Of a DNA stretch of 64,000 nucleotides, positions 21,886 through 33,117 are shown piece after piece. Source of the DNA: Cordylochernes scorpioides (Eukaryota; Arthropoda; Arachnida; Pseudoscorpiones; Chernetidae); assembly GCA_030710605.1 (NCBI GenBank), contig CP092886.1, positions 165,446,573 to 165,510,572 on the forward strand, in the 5' to 3' direction. The notes beneath the pieces were generated by a model. The model was not told where the DNA came from and ran no database searches. It was given only the letters and a program-made list of their open reading frames with translations. A program made the position numbers and the translations under genes. Positions within the stretch are counted from its first letter, which is position 1; each line of letters begins with the position of its first letter.

Positions 21886-22280
21886 AAAACAAAACAGTGA
21901 GAAATATAAATATATATTGTAGAGACGCAGGAGGGTTTTTGTGCAAACTAAAAGTGTATGTTTATTTCAGTGAATACATTAGAGAATATAATACGTTGTT
22001 ATTTTCTCAATAAAACACACAAATTTGGAACAATAACCTATAATTAATTTTATATTGATACGTTTGTGGTTGGCAAATTAGCAGCACACGTTTGTATCAT
22101 TGCTAAAGGAAAAGGAAAGTGTTTTTCGACATAATTATTCGATGTAATATTTACAAATCTATATGTATAATCTACGATTGTTATATTTAATTTTAGCTTG
22201 TTTATTTTATCTATAAAAATACGAGAAAAAAGACACATATCTGATTTTTATTAAATGCACTTAAAATATATATATATATC

Positions 22281-22325
22281 GCCACGTACGCGTTTCGGGC
22301 TATTGGTCCTTGTCAGCGTGTTGCA
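22281..22325 (-). ncRNA. Hammerhead motif, family C type, one core change
   Basis: On the - strand CACG-CUGACAA (G8 changed to A), GAAAC, stem III ACG/CGU, a GUA triplet, then CGUG pairing with CACG (stem I). The core change should inactivate it. Confidence 0.5.
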
Positions 22326-22800
22326 AGCTGTACCTATAAACATTTGATCCTAGAGGCTTCCTGAGGAATATATCAATATATATGTATATTATATTATATA
22401 AAAAAGATAGATAAATATTATAATTTAAAAAAAGATAAGATTTCTGTTGTTTTGGATCATCTTGATGATTATGCTATGGAGTTATTTGTTGGTTCTTTTT
22501 AGTGCTAAATGGTATTGGTGATGCAGTCGTGGCTAAATTCTTGAAAGTATAATAACAAAAATGGTTTTGATCAGAGTTTGTTTTATTTGAGCTAAATTAA
22601 TATATGAGAACTTAATTTTATTAAAGTACTGCCTGGCTTAAGGCGTAAGAATAAAAAAAAGCTTATTTACATAATGTACAAAAGTTTTGGGTCGGCCAAC
22701 CGAGAAGAACAACAACGAGTTTTTATATGGGAAGAGTGACCTCTGGCGGTCGATTTAACAGAATATTTTTATCTATGAAATATATTTTTAAAATATTTTA

Positions 22801-22936
22801 ATATAACATTTTAAATAATACCTTTATATAACATTTTAAATAATACCTTTATATAACATTTTAAATAATACCTTTATATAACATTTTAAATAATACCTTT
22901 ATATAACATTTTAAATAATACCTTTATATAACATGT
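22801..22936 (+). repeat. 25-bp tandem repeat, five copies
   Basis: Unit TATAACATTTTAAATAATACC plus CTTT, almost identical between copies, so recent. Confidence 0.95.
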
Positions 22937-22989
22937 ATATACTAGCCAGCCATGTTGTCCATGAATTGAATATTTAACATATCACTTAC

Positions 22990-23049
22990 AGAGGACATGG
23001 AGATGCTGAGCACCATTTCTTCCGTGCTGTCAACGTCCTCCGAGCTTGC
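22990..23049 (-). CDS. Small symmetric exon Z (60 bases)
   Basis: Acceptor GTGGGGGTTACAG and donor GTAAGTGAT are the cleanest splice pair in the locus. 20 codons, phase 0: starts ASSEDVDSTEEM and ends ISMSS. It matches the 60-base exon at 30.35 kb in length, phase and partly in sequence (V-[DE]-S-[ST] ... V ... SS). Acidic, Ser-rich; product unknown. Confidence 0.6.
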
Positions 23050-24030
23050 CTGTAACCCCCACCACAAGGAAAAATTCATTTATATATTTGTAGCATTCAT
23101 TTCTAGAAAATTGGATTATATAATATTGTGTGTCACGTAGAAAAAGGAGGATAGACAAAACTCGAGATGACAAGCCAATATGTCCTTATACAAAATCCCT
23201 ATTTACATTAAAGAACAGAATTGCACACGTGCAATATAAGAAAACTATTTCAATTTACCAAATAGGGGTTTAAGCTGGTGAAGTTCCAAGGCCGAATTTG
23301 GTGCTAGAATACAATATAAAGTTGCGAGAGGTATTCATGTACCAAAAGTAGCACTTCTCCCTTTATAAATGTATTAAATTAACACCACAATTACATCTTG
23401 TACTGGATTGTGTATGATAAACCAATGTTTTAATGCATTTTTAAGAGAAAAGGAGCAAACTCTGGTACATGAATGTCATCCTCCTGAAACTCTATGTTGT
23501 ATAGATTTATGTATGAGGTCAGATCATTTTTAAAATGTATCATCTTTGCTAATTAACCCATACAGTAGAAGCCTAGTGATAAAACTGCCGATTTTCAATT
23601 ACCAGGATTTTGGGATCAAAACTGTTTTTCAAAATATTGTTACATCAATTTTAATGCGCCTTACATTTATTCAAAATATTCTATGATATTTAATATTTAT
23701 TTAAAACAGAATATTTAGATTATCATCATTCCTTTTTATAGTTTCACTCCTTTTGTAATATTTATTGTACATATATCTTTATTGCTTATTGGAGCGGGAG
23801 AGGACCTAGACGAAGACTGTGGATCGCAACCTACGAGGAAGACAAGAATAAATAAACACAATAACTTTAAAAGGTAATTTATTTTTATTTAATTTTATTT
23901 ATTTACTTTTATTTATTTGCTTTGAATATGGAAACCCGCTCGGGAAACGTGTATAACACCAAAAAGGAAGAAATCAAGGTCGAGGACCCTGTAAAGCTTC
24001 AACTTGGTGCAACAATATAATAAATTTAAA
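23050..24030. other. AT-rich intron-like DNA
   Basis: 23330-23500 shares short blocks with family G (TATTCATGTACCAAAAG). No exon seen. Confidence 0.4.
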
Positions 24031-24033
24031 ATA

Positions 24034-24200
24034 AAGATACTTCGGCCATTAAATCTTTTTATTACCTCGACGTTTCGACAAAAAGCTTTTGTCCTCGTCA
24101 GGAGCAAAAAGCTTTTTGTCGAAACGTCGAGGTAATAAAAAGATTAACTGGCCGAAGTATCTTTATTTTCAAGAAATATGAATGCCAGCCAGGCAGCCTC
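24034..24200. repeat. Foldback family B with hammerhead
   Basis: Inverted arms ATACTTCGGCCA...CCTCGACG and CGTCGAGG...TGGCCGAAGTAT, then CAGGCAGCCTC. The - strand hammerhead sits at the centre. Confidence 0.8.
24064..24106 (-). ncRNA. Hammerhead ribozyme motif, family B
   Basis: On the - strand: GCUC, CUGACGA (24101-24095), a long stem II (GACAAAA/UUUUGUC), GAAAC (24076-24072), GUC, GAGG. The base at position 7 is free in hammerheads, so CUGACGA is allowed. Stem I is CUC/GAG and stem III only AC/GU, as in minimal hammerheads of Penelope-like elements. Confidence 0.65.
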
Positions 24201-24311
24201 TATCTTTACGATAATAAATTGATTTAGAACTAATGAGAGAGGCCCTGGGTTATTGTCCAAGTCCATCAAAGATTGTAAGTATTAAAACTTGTAAATTCCC
24301 ATTTAAATGAT

Positions 24312-24400
24312 TGTAAGTTTGGACATGTGGTGAACTTACAGTATAGGCATTTCCATGCCACTCCCTACCACGGACTGTACTGTGTATACTGGGGAGGTGA
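24312..24400 (+). repeat. SINE family F, decayed 3' part
   Basis: GGACATGTGGTGAACTTACAGTA and CTACCACGGACTGTACTGTG follow the order of the SINE tail. Confidence 0.45.
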
Positions 24401-24786
24401 TATAAAAAGCTTCAATACATCTTCACCCCACCTTGTATTAACTATTTGTATATTGTTCACATCTTCATTACTTTCTATTCAGATGTCCTATATCAAAATA
24501 CATTTTTATATAGATTTTAAAAATAATTGCTAATATTGATATTCTAAATAAAAATCATTTGAATTAAATTCTTCAAAACATTTACAAAATTCTGATAGCG
24601 TGGCGGTTGTTCTTCTGGTATTTTTTTTTATAATATATGATAAAAATAAAACCCTAAAATATTCTGAAGTGACAATATTAGAATTGATAAAGTTTACAGA
24701 GATCTAGGTATATTCTGATCATCTCTCTTTCTCTTTTTTGTCACCAGTTTAATAAAAATGTCAAAATGTTTCCGAATAACACTCAC

Positions 24787-24858
24787 ATAGTGGACAGCAC
24801 CACCCTCTTCATCCAGTCCAGGCATCGGGTCAGCTGATGATTGGTCAGAGGTTTCATC
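24787..24858 (-). CDS. Small symmetric exon Y (72 bases)
   Basis: Acceptor CCTTTATAG and donor GTGAGTG on the - strand. 24 codons, phase 0: begins DETSDQSSADPMPGLDEEGG and ends AVHY, strongly acidic. Paralogous to exon W by flanking intron sequence. Together with Z, W and the 30.35 kb exon it suggests a gene of short, phase-0, acidic exons separated by introns of 1.5 kb and more. Not recognised. Confidence 0.6.
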
Positions 24859-24983
24859 CTATAAAGGTCACAAACCAAATTAATAAAATTCACACATAGA
24901 CTCAGCAAGGCCCACGCATTAAACGAAATTAAAAATATATTTCTTAAAATTAAAGATACTTCGGCCAGTAAATATTTTATTAT

Positions 24984-25024
24984 TTCGACGTTTCGACAAA
25001 AATCTTTAGTCCTCGTCAGGAGCG
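24984..25024 (-). ncRNA. Hammerhead motif, family B, second copy
   Basis: CUGACGA (25019-25013), GAAAC (24994-24990) and GUC on the - strand. Stem II is weaker than in the 24.1 kb copy. Confidence 0.5.
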
Positions 25025-25030
25025 AACAAA

Positions 25031-25740
25031 AATTAAAACATTTGACAACACGTTAAAAATTATTCTAAGACTGCAAGGGCGTTCTCACGCGATATAAAAT
25101 ATATTCTTCTATTTATTCAATTTGACAATGAGACTATATTCATTCAAGTTAACGTTGATAAATATGCATCGACGACTTCTCCTTTTATGTTATTTCTCCC
25201 TATACAGAGAACGATCAAGTGAAAAAATTGAAAAACGTGAGCTCCCGAAGCCAGAGAGGTGAAGCTGCATCACAAAAAAGTCAGTTCAGAGGATTCTCCA
25301 CCAAATCATCTCCAAATTAAATGACGTCGGTTTGCCCCGTGTGACATCAGGATCGATGGCAGTCAGGTGACACTACCTGGGCTCCGCCGTTGGATCTCTC
25401 TGACATTGAATTTGGTTGAGTCTTAGTCTCTTAATTCTTGTCATTTATTTCCCTATTGCACTGACAATACGAACTGACTTCTTAAAACTAATTTTCAATC
25501 GCAGTAAGGACAGTGGAGGGAGAGAGAGGTTTTTTTATGTGCAAAAGAAACATTCGTTCCTTAATGTCTTTATTTCCTATATATAGAAGTCGCGTTATTG
25601 CCTTATATTAATTTGAACTCTATATATACATATACTCTGTATATATGTACCAGAAGATGAACCTGTCCATTTAATTTTGCATCAGAACGATGGCACAGTG
25701 CATCACCTTAGTAAAAGACTTTACTAGTGATGATAAAGAA
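25031..25740. other. Spacer with family D remnants
   Basis: No gene. 25480-25515 (CAGTAAGGACAGTGG) recalls family D arms. Confidence 0.4.
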
Positions 25741-25784
25741 TGAGCCACAACACCAGTTTTGGCAAATTCAGACAAAAAGCCAAC

Positions 25785-25830
25785 TTGTATACCATGGTTT
25801 CGGGCTTTGGCCATCATCAGTACAGGGAGG
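25785..25830 (-). ncRNA. Hammerhead ribozyme motif, family G
   Basis: On the - strand: CCUGUA, CUGAUGA (25820-25814), stem II GGC/GCC with CAAA loop, GAAAC (25801-25797), stem III ACC/GGU, GUA, then UACAAG pairing with CUUGUA-like CCUGUA (stem I, four to five pairs). All core positions are present. This is the minimal type I layout known from Penelope-like elements. Confidence 0.75.
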
Positions 25831-26263
25831 CTGGATTTTATAACATCCTACGAGAGGGGTTATGAAATCGGTCAAATTTACCTTACAGGTGTTTATTTAT
25901 AAGGTCGCTTCTATCCCGTCAAAATATACTTTAAAAGTAAGTGCGAGCTATTAACCGTTTCCGTAAACTAGCGTCGGTTTCAAAGCCACAACACCAGCTT
26001 TGAAAAATAGAAAAGAGCCCCTCTAGAAGATCCCTAGTTTTGGTGTTCATTTTGACGATAGAGGCGACCTTTATTTTTTGAAGATAATTATTTTACCCCC
26101 CCCCGGTAAATTTTCCATCTATACTTATATATAACATGAAGTTGCGGAAGGATGGTATTCATGAACCAAAAGAGGCCCTACCACTTCACCAGCTTAAACA
26201 TCTTTTTGGAAAATTCTATCGATTTCAAAACTCTTCTCATAGGATGTTACGAAATCGAAGCCG

Positions 26264-26310
26264 CCCCTGTACTGATGAGGGCCATATCCCTAAGCCATGG
26301 TACACAGGTT
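26264..26310 (+). ncRNA. Decayed hammerhead, family G
   Basis: CUGAUGA at 26272-26278 with CCUGUA before and UACACAGG after, but GAAAC has become UAAGC. Not active. Confidence 0.55.
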
Positions 26311-26647
26311 GACCTTTGTCTAAATTTGCCCAAAATGGTGTTGTGGTACATTCTTTATTCTCCCTCAACGTTCTGTACTGTAATGACGAACCAAAATATA
26401 TAGATTTTATGCATTTTTAACGGGAGAGGTGCATTTTTTGGTGCATTCATATACATATAAAATTCAAAACTACTTCTAGAAAACTTGTTAGGAGAGCTTG
26501 GATGATCAATGGCGATTCAACTTCAATACAATATTCAATTTCGATTTTGTTAATTTAATCTCCAGACCGCATATTATATGTTAGATTGAACTATCTGGCT
26601 AATGGGTTGTAATATTCTCTAAAGCATTCATTGGGGACCTATAGATA

Positions 26648-26790
26648 TGATGCACTAGCGCGCCATCTGTTATCAAAATTCGAAACTATTTTAAAGGCGT
26701 AAGATTCTTTTTGAAATTAAACAATTTCTACTGACCTTACTGTAATGGAAAAATTAATGCGAGGGCCTGGCTCATCAGTGGTATCAGATA
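26648..26790 (+). repeat. Family D terminal fragment
   Basis: GATGCACTAGCGCGCCATCTG and the arm to ACTGTAATGG, then a truncated core (GGCTCATCAGTGG). Confidence 0.75.
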
Positions 26791-26904
26791 TAAACTTCTA
26801 TTTAATATGGCTGTAGAGATCTATTGATATAATAACAAATAAATACATCCTGCAATGCTCTTTCGAAAGAAAATAAAATTATTTAGAAAAGGCAGCTTTT
26901 GATC

Positions 26905-27012
26905 ATGTGCAACTGTACTTCGCTTATGGCTTGCGCCATCTATAGAAATAATTGTCAATTAATATTTATTTCTATAGATGGCGCAAGTTATCAACAATGT
27001 TCAGTGGCATGA
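26905..27012. repeat. Family C hairpin remnant
   Basis: TTGCGCCATCTATAGAAATA and TATTTCTATAGATGGCGCAA face each other. Confidence 0.7.
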
Positions 27013-27025
27013 TTATATATATATA

Positions 27026-27515
27026 CTAGACGATTGACCCGGGCAACGCCCGGGTTTACACGATTAAATGTATTTTACATATGGAAGATGGACATAGTTC
27101 CCGGAGGTCACCCGCGAGGCTTTTTTGGCACCTGGCACAGCTGTGTCACCAACGCCAGGACCGCGCGCGGTGGGAACTCGAAATGGCCAACCGGCCGGCA
27201 GCCGGGCGATTCCATTATTTCGGAGGGGGGGGGGGGGTGACCGGCGGCAGGGAGGTCACGTGCTCGCTGGCAGCCAATGGGCGCCCCCCGCCGTCAAAAC
27301 GTCACGTGTTCTAGAGGGCGCTGCTCGTGAGCTAAGTTGAATAATTTGAATATATAGTTTTAATAATTGATTTATATATTTTTTAAAATAGCCTATCGTC
27401 TTCCCCGTATTCTTTTACCTATGTATGGAAATTTTGGTACCAATTGGTTCAGTAGTTTTTGAGTTTATCGCGAAACAGACAGACAGACAGAAATTGACTT
27501 TTATATATATAGAGA
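27026..27515 (-). mobile_element. Non-autonomous Helitron with GC-rich cargo
   Basis: On the - strand it starts TCTCTATATATATAAAAGTC and ends with a CCCGGGCGTTGCCCGGG hairpin then CTAG before T, the Helitron terminal signature (5' TC, 3' hairpin plus CTRR, A/T target). Its 5' end matches the Helitron at 48155. The inside (27100-27310) is GC-rich, unlike anything nearby; frames across it are not credible genes. Confidence 0.8.
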
Positions 27516-28465
27516 TATATAGAATTAAAATTAAAATTATTTTACTGCCTCAATATTCTTCTTCAATACCATTTAACGCTCTATATATACGATATATAAA
27601 TAGATAATAAATATATTATTATAAATTCGTTATACTAATTTATTATTTCTACCTTCCTCGACTCGGATTATGGCGATTCATATTTTATCGCAGCTGAATA
27701 TTTTTAAATATTGTAATTTATTATGTGAGCCCATTAAAGATACAACAATTATAAATATTAAACCATGTTATGAAGGCTAAATAAAAGACGGAGTTAAAGC
27801 TGAGGCGATAACGTAATGGAAGGGAAATTTTATTCAAAATCCAGAAATCAATAAGCGCTGAATTCTTACAAGTTAGTAAACAGAAGTAAGGAGGAGATTA
27901 GGCCTAATGGAATTGCATTTCAATTCGCGACGAGTATTAGTGACCAAACAAAGAACTAATTGCTTTTAAGTAGGCTTAGGAATTTTTGCATTTCTTCTTC
28001 ACCGGTAGTGGAGTCCCAGACAGCTCAGTCCCCGTTGTTTGTAGAGGAAGGTAGGTTCAATTCAGCAAGAATAAGGCAGTTGTCGAGTAGCTTCCCGTAC
28101 AAATAGTACATAAAGACCATGGTCCGCGTGGAAACTTTCAGGTGAGAGAATGCCATAGTTAAATGGACAAGAGCGGTGTGTAATATATACTCGGCATATC
28201 CTTTATAAATATATATATTGTTACACCTTGAGATGTAATTGGTTTTGTTCAGGGGTTTCCTTTGTACTGTAGAATGAACCAGAACGATTTCTCATTAAAA
28301 AGCTAACTTATTTTGGTAAGGTTACAAAAAAGAATGAAGAACGCCGTGGCTGCACAATGTTAACAAAGAATAAACAAATCAATCTTGATTTGTTTAATAA
28401 GTTAAATTATTAATGCTATTATTTACATGAGTCTATGTCGGCTGTGACAATATATATAAATATAT
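27516..28465. other. Mostly AT-rich, one GC-richer patch
   Basis: 28005-28150 has moderate GC, an open - strand frame of about 43 codons and a possible + strand donor (CAG|GTGAGA at 28141). No defensible exon. Confidence 0.35.
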
Positions 28466-28467
28466 AA

Positions 28468-28848
28468 TATATGTTATCAAATTACGAAACTATTTTAGAC
28501 GCTTAATATTCTTTTTAAAATAAATCAATTTCTACTGCCCTTACTGCAATGGAAAAATTAAAGGGAGGGCCTGGCTCATCAGTGGTGAACCCTCCCAGCG
28601 GTTTCGCAAGTTTAATCTACCATACTGCTGTTATATTGCATTTTTGGAACTTCCTTTTATAGTGATACTGATGCTTGACTCTTCGAATGGGTATTTTAGA
28701 TGAACTATGGACATAAGCTTTTAGGACAGCAGAATTACATATAATTATAAATATATAATTGTTTTATTTTAAAAATAATATTACGCGTCTAAAATAGTTT
28801 GGTAATTTGATAACAGATGGCGCGCTAGTGCATCATAATATAGATATA
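28468..28848. repeat. Foldback family D, long copy
   Basis: Arms ATCAAATTACGAAACTATTT... and ...AAATAGTTTGGTAATTTGAT, ending CAGATGGCGCGCTAGTGCATC. The core is at 28563-28610. Confidence 0.8.
28563..28610 (-). ncRNA. Family D core
   Basis: Same layout as the 18 kb copy: GGGAGGG/CCCUCCC complete, CUUGC/GCCAG with one mismatch, CUGAUGA and GAAAC intact. Confidence 0.5.
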
Positions 28849-29779
28849 TACACAATATAAGTACAAGTATATGACGATGTATATGTATTATATGTATACT
28901 ATATACTTGTATATGCCGATGTCCATAGAATGTATGGGAATTTAAATGACCCTTCTATTTATTAAATGTAATCAAAACTAGTAAAACCCTTCAATCTTCA
29001 TCTTCAATTCTATATTTTATCGCTGAAAATATTATCAGGCATCTGTCGTCATATATATAAACATGCTCCGCAAATACGCTTACACTCAGACGTTCAAACA
29101 CACAAAACGCACACATACACCTCAACATTTACATCAACTAACAAACACACATACGCACATAAACGAGAATATATATATATATTATATAATCTAAAAATTA
29201 AAATATTTCTATATTTTAAAAAATATATATTTTATTTTATTCATTGATAAATTTACTTTTGTTATCATCGTTTTTAGAAAGACTTTCAGTTTTTGTTGTA
29301 TATTTTGTTGTAAATGTGCGTAGTTAACATATCTATCCTTTTTTAAATCACTAATATAGGATTAATTTATAAATTCTATATAATGTGAAAATAACTAATG
29401 TGTAATCTTTCCTCAAGTAATTGAAAATAAAAGCTACTTGACGGTAAATAATTATATTTTTCTTATCACGACTGCACCTCAACCCTTTATCGATCCTTTG
29501 TCTTATCAACCCTTTCTCTAACAACAACAACAAAATATTCATAACATATATATATTTGACTACATGCATACACATACAAAAGCACATAAACTCACTAAAA
29601 TAAACACATACATACACACACACACACACAAAATAATAGCGCATTTACACTTTAATGCATATATTTTTTCTATAGTGTTTTTTCCAACACCTATTGACTT
29701 TACAATTGAGCTCTCTAGGTACAACTTTCATTCACACAAGAAAATGGCAAGGGAATACCAATACATCATAAAGAATGTA
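28849..29779. other. AT-rich spacer with a short CA run
   Basis: 29085-29160 and 29560-29630 are CA-rich. No gene. Confidence 0.5.
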
Positions 29780-29830
29780 TCATGGAATTCGTGTAATCTT
29801 TACACAAGGGGATAAGAAACAACAACAACG
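29780..29830 (+). mobile_element. Ultra-short retroposon (51 bp) with target duplication
   Basis: The shared body TGTAATCTTTACACAAGGGG plus ATAAGAAAC ends in an AAC-repeat tail. It is flanked by the direct repeat TAAAGAATGTA (29769-29779 and 29831-29841). A second copy is at 63293-63353. Confidence 0.75.
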
Positions 29831-30348
29831 TAAAGAATGTAAGGGGAATTCAAGTAATAGACATATTCCTCTTTGAACTTAGGAGATTCATGTAATGTCT
29901 TTTTTTTAAAGCCATGTTTATCTCGATAGCCTCGTTTCTATGGTCCCTCTGCCTCCGAGAATATAAATTGAAGAAAACCCAATTTACGCTCGTCACCTTA
30001 ATCGAATAATGGGCTCGAATATATTGAAAAGACTAAACCAACATTCTTAGGATTTATTTTAAAATTACTTTTACTTGGTCATAATCATATGGTCTGAAGA
30101 ATTTGTCTGCTCACAATTCAGGGAAATAAAGTTGGTTCACATCTCTTTAAAATGTTGAAGGAATATAGAATTTGGAATTTGATTTTTGTCAATAGTATGG
30201 AATTGTTTAGCGCGCGCATAGTTGTTTTAATAAGATCTCAGTAAATATATTTTATTGATATATGTTAATAAATAGACTACAATAAACGTATATTGAAGTA
30301 TTGTAATTTAATTGTAAAATTTTATAAGAAATCTCATGTGACACATAC

Positions 30349-30408
30349 CGAGGAATTGAGGGCTATCTCCACGAAGCAAGAACTTGACTCCACTGAGTTC
30401 ATCATTGT
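30349..30408 (-). CDS. Small symmetric exon, paralogue of Z (60 bases)
   Basis: Donor GTATGTG; acceptor CATCCAAG is weak in pyrimidines. 20 codons, phase 0: starts TMMNSVESSSCF and ends EIALNSS. It has the same length and phase as exon Z, with matching V-[ED]-S and terminal SS. An alternative frame extending to 30448 is open, so the 5' boundary is inferred mainly from the comparison with Z. Confidence 0.45.
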
Positions 30409-30595
30409 CTTGGATGTTCGAGGATTCAACCTTCCATGGACACACGTACTTATTGTTAAATTTTAGTTTATGTTATAGGAGGTAAGCTATGGGATATTTA
30501 TAAATATATAAGACAACTTATTTAATATTCAAATTCATTATACACAAATATTGTTATAGGAGAGAAACATAAGTTATTATTACAAAAAGTCATAT

Positions 30596-30755
30596 AACGC
30601 CGCAACTCTTTTTTTTTTATTAGTCACCTGATCGAAGGAATCTTTCGGTCAAGCCCTTCTACAGCTAACTAAGACGTAGCTGAAGAAGGGCTTACCCGAA
30701 AACTTCTTTTGATCAGGTGAATAATAATAATAAAAAAAAGAGTTGCGGCGTTATA
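30596..30755. repeat. Hairpin MITE
   Basis: ATAACGCCGCAACTCTTTTT and its complement ending GTTGCGGCGTTAT, with inner inverted parts (CACCTGATC / GATCAGGTG; AAGCCCTTCT / AGAAGGGCTT). Confidence 0.85.
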
Positions 30756-31018
30756 TATTTTTTGTATTTTGTCAAAATCCGCATTCCTGTAATAAGTTAA
30801 AATACTACTACTTTAAAATATGTGTCATGACAATAATTACAACTATAGGCATTGTTGTTCCAATAGATGCTCAATTAGAGGAAGTTACATGAAAACAAGA
30901 CTCTTTAACCATTAAACATACAAAAAACAATTAATAAAGTAAATAAGATCGCACAAAATACAGAACGTACAACCACAGACAATACGAAACTCGAAATAAA
31001 AAAATACAAGATAACTTG

Positions 31019-31112
31019 TTATAAAAATAAAAATACAACCTTTCGCAATGAGTTTCTACTAAAAAAAAAAAAAAGAAACTCATTGCGAAAGGTTGTATTT
31101 TTATTTTTATAA
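31019..31112. repeat. Perfect hairpin, ~38-base arms
   Basis: AATACAACCTTTCGCAATGA... and its exact complement around an A14 run. Confidence 0.9.
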
Positions 31113-31474
31113 TTTGTAGCGCAAATTTTTCGTTTACTTCAAGATAACTTGTATATAACGCACACCTTACGTAACATAGCAAACCAACACAATAGTACAA
31201 ATTAAACTCATAAATTACAAACTTCGCACCAAACATACAGCAAAATGAACTCGAAAATATACATTTACACCACAACAAAAACAATTAAAAAACAAAAGGT
31301 TCATGCAATCGACTCCATGTTATGAAATATTTATCTTCCAACAACTATATAAAAAACAAAATTATTAAAGCTAAACAGTATATACTGAAAGAAATTGTTG
31401 GAGAGCGGGGTGGTAGGAAAAAGTGGCTTGAGAGGATTTTTCAACTAGGGCACGGGGAAGGGTCTAAACTGACT

Positions 31475-31655
31475 AATGTGTATGGTGGTGGAGGTGTTTG
31501 TGTAGGGGCGTGCGTGACGTGTATAGTAATATGAGTGCAGTGTGTGTAAATTGGTATAGGTTGTGGTGTGTGGAAGGCGAGTGTAGTGGCGTGTGTAGTG
31601 TGTGTACGCATGGTATGTATAATGGTGGGTGTTGAGGTGTGTGTGTAATGAGTGA
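31475..31655. repeat. Degenerate GT satellite
   Basis: Irregular GTGTGTAGTGGTGTG-type sequence on the + strand; borders the family N element. Confidence 0.9.
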
Positions 31656-31656
31656 C

Positions 31657-32835
31657 AATTGACAATTAAAACATCTTTATTGACTTCTTAGTCAATATTT
31701 ACAGAATAAAAATTAAATCGATAAAATAATTATTTACAGTCAGCAAGGTAGTCTTCCCCACCGCGATAGTGTCCGCCTCCAGGCGATGATGGGGTCCTCG
31801 ATGGCCTGACCCAGCCTGACCTGGACGAAGTACCGGTAGATTCTTGACTTCGCCGATGCGAGGATGGTCAGTGCGTCATCCTCCAGGCCTGTCCCGAAGA
31901 TCCATGCCCGGAGATCAGGGGGTCTGCCGACGATATTGAAGGCCTCCCGAACGAGGGGTCTGATGCTCGCGCAACTCAAGTATCGGTGGCCCAGGGAGCC
32001 ATCGGGGGATCCGCAGGAAGGGCAGGGAGGAACGGCAGATGCTGGGTGGTCTGGGTAGGGAAGGGCATGCAGTGCCAGTCGAAGCGTTATATCCCCATTG
32101 TGAACCGAGAAGGTGCCACGTCGTAGCGATGACCAGTCAATTCTCTCAGGGACATCGACGGTGGACGCCCATCTCTCGAGGAACCGGGTGATCGGCAAGG
32201 CCGCAAGGCGCGGGAGTTCCAGGGCGCGGCGGTCCGAGCGGGTGGTGATCTTAGTGAAGGCCCTGGTTGTCCCGCGCAGGACAATGGCCCCGACCAGGCT
32301 GGACTCCCTGAAGCTCGCCTGGAGGTTTTCTGCCACGATCTTCCGGCAGAAGGCGGCGAGGGCCTAGGCGTCAGCGAGGGCGGAGCGCGTGGGGCGGACG
32401 ACGGAGGTGGCGCCCAGGTCCCGCACTCGAGCCCCGACCCAGCGCGAGGGAGCCAGGAGGTTTGGTGGGCGGAGGAACCGGCAGCCGCCGATGATGGGGA
32501 TATCCAGCAGCTGGGGCGTTGGAGTCACCCGGTGGTTCAGGGTCAGGATGCCTGAGATTTCCTCCCAGATCCTCAACAGCAGGAGACGCCGGGGCTGGTA
32601 CCGTCAAAGTAGAGGTCTCAGCCAGGCGTCGCTGGTGACCAGCCAGGAGAAGCCATTTTTTTCCTCCATGAAGCGCGACCTGGACTCCCTTCAGACACGC
32701 AAGATGGAGTTGCCTTCCTATATCCATTAGGCTGAGGCCCCCCGTGACCACGGGCCTCGCTAGGATGCCGGCAGGAAACCATGCCGTGTGGTCGTCGGGC
32801 CCCCATATGAATCGAGCCACACGAGCCTGAAGCTT
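31657..32835 (-). pseudogene. Non-LTR retrotransposon family N, 5'-truncated copy 1
   Basis: 3' end at 31657 (terminal ATTGTCAATTGTC on the - strand), 3' UTR with AATAAA-like blocks, then the polyprotein C-terminus: a zinc motif CPSCGSPDGSLGHRYLSC (near 32000) and the terminal WRRTLSRWGRLPC. Further upstream, in other frames, WGPDDHTAWFPAGILARPVV is typical of the region after RT. Several frame breaks. The RT itself is missing. Both borders are GT satellite. Confidence 0.85.
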
Positions 32836-32844
32836 ATTATGGTA

Positions 32845-32935
32845 TGGTATGTGTGTGTAGTGCGTCTGTTATATGGTTTATTTTGTGTCTGTAATAATGG
32901 GAAGTGGTGTGCTTGGTATGTATTGCATTACCATC
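32845..32935. repeat. GT satellite remnant
   Basis: Continuation of the satellite beyond the inserted family N copy. Confidence 0.7.
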
Positions 32936-33117
32936 AATATATTTCTCGTAAATTTCTCTTAACCCTAAACACGTTATAAGAGACATTAAACTTTGTTGAT
33001 ATATATATGGTAGGAGCCGACATTGACTGGCTCCTCGACCAAACTCTCAATCACTAGCCGGAATGGGACAAAAACCCCTGAAGACAAAAAATATCATACG
33101 CCATGAAGCATTGTTAC

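Larger units (their letters stand above)
25740..26400. repeat. Family G foldback pair
   Basis: Left copy carries a - strand hammerhead (25785-25830). Right copy is in the opposite orientation with a decayed + strand hammerhead (26264-26310), then AAATTTGCCCAAAATGGTGTTGTGG, the complement of the left flank. Confidence 0.7.

Noticed and set aside
27034..27340. Three overlapping + strand frames
   Set aside because: They are in the GC-rich Helitron insert, where long frames arise by lack of stop codons; no homology seen.
28005..28150. Candidate exon with GTGAGA donor
   Set aside because: Open on both strands, acceptor unclear and no paralogue; evidence too thin.
30630..30720. Hammerhead in the 30.6 kb hairpin (CCTGATCGAAGG...TTTCGG)
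   Set aside because: An extra base splits the CUGANGA box and no GAAAC-NUH follows in the right place.
31864..32730. + strand frames in GC-rich DNA
   Set aside because: Antisense of the family N polyprotein.
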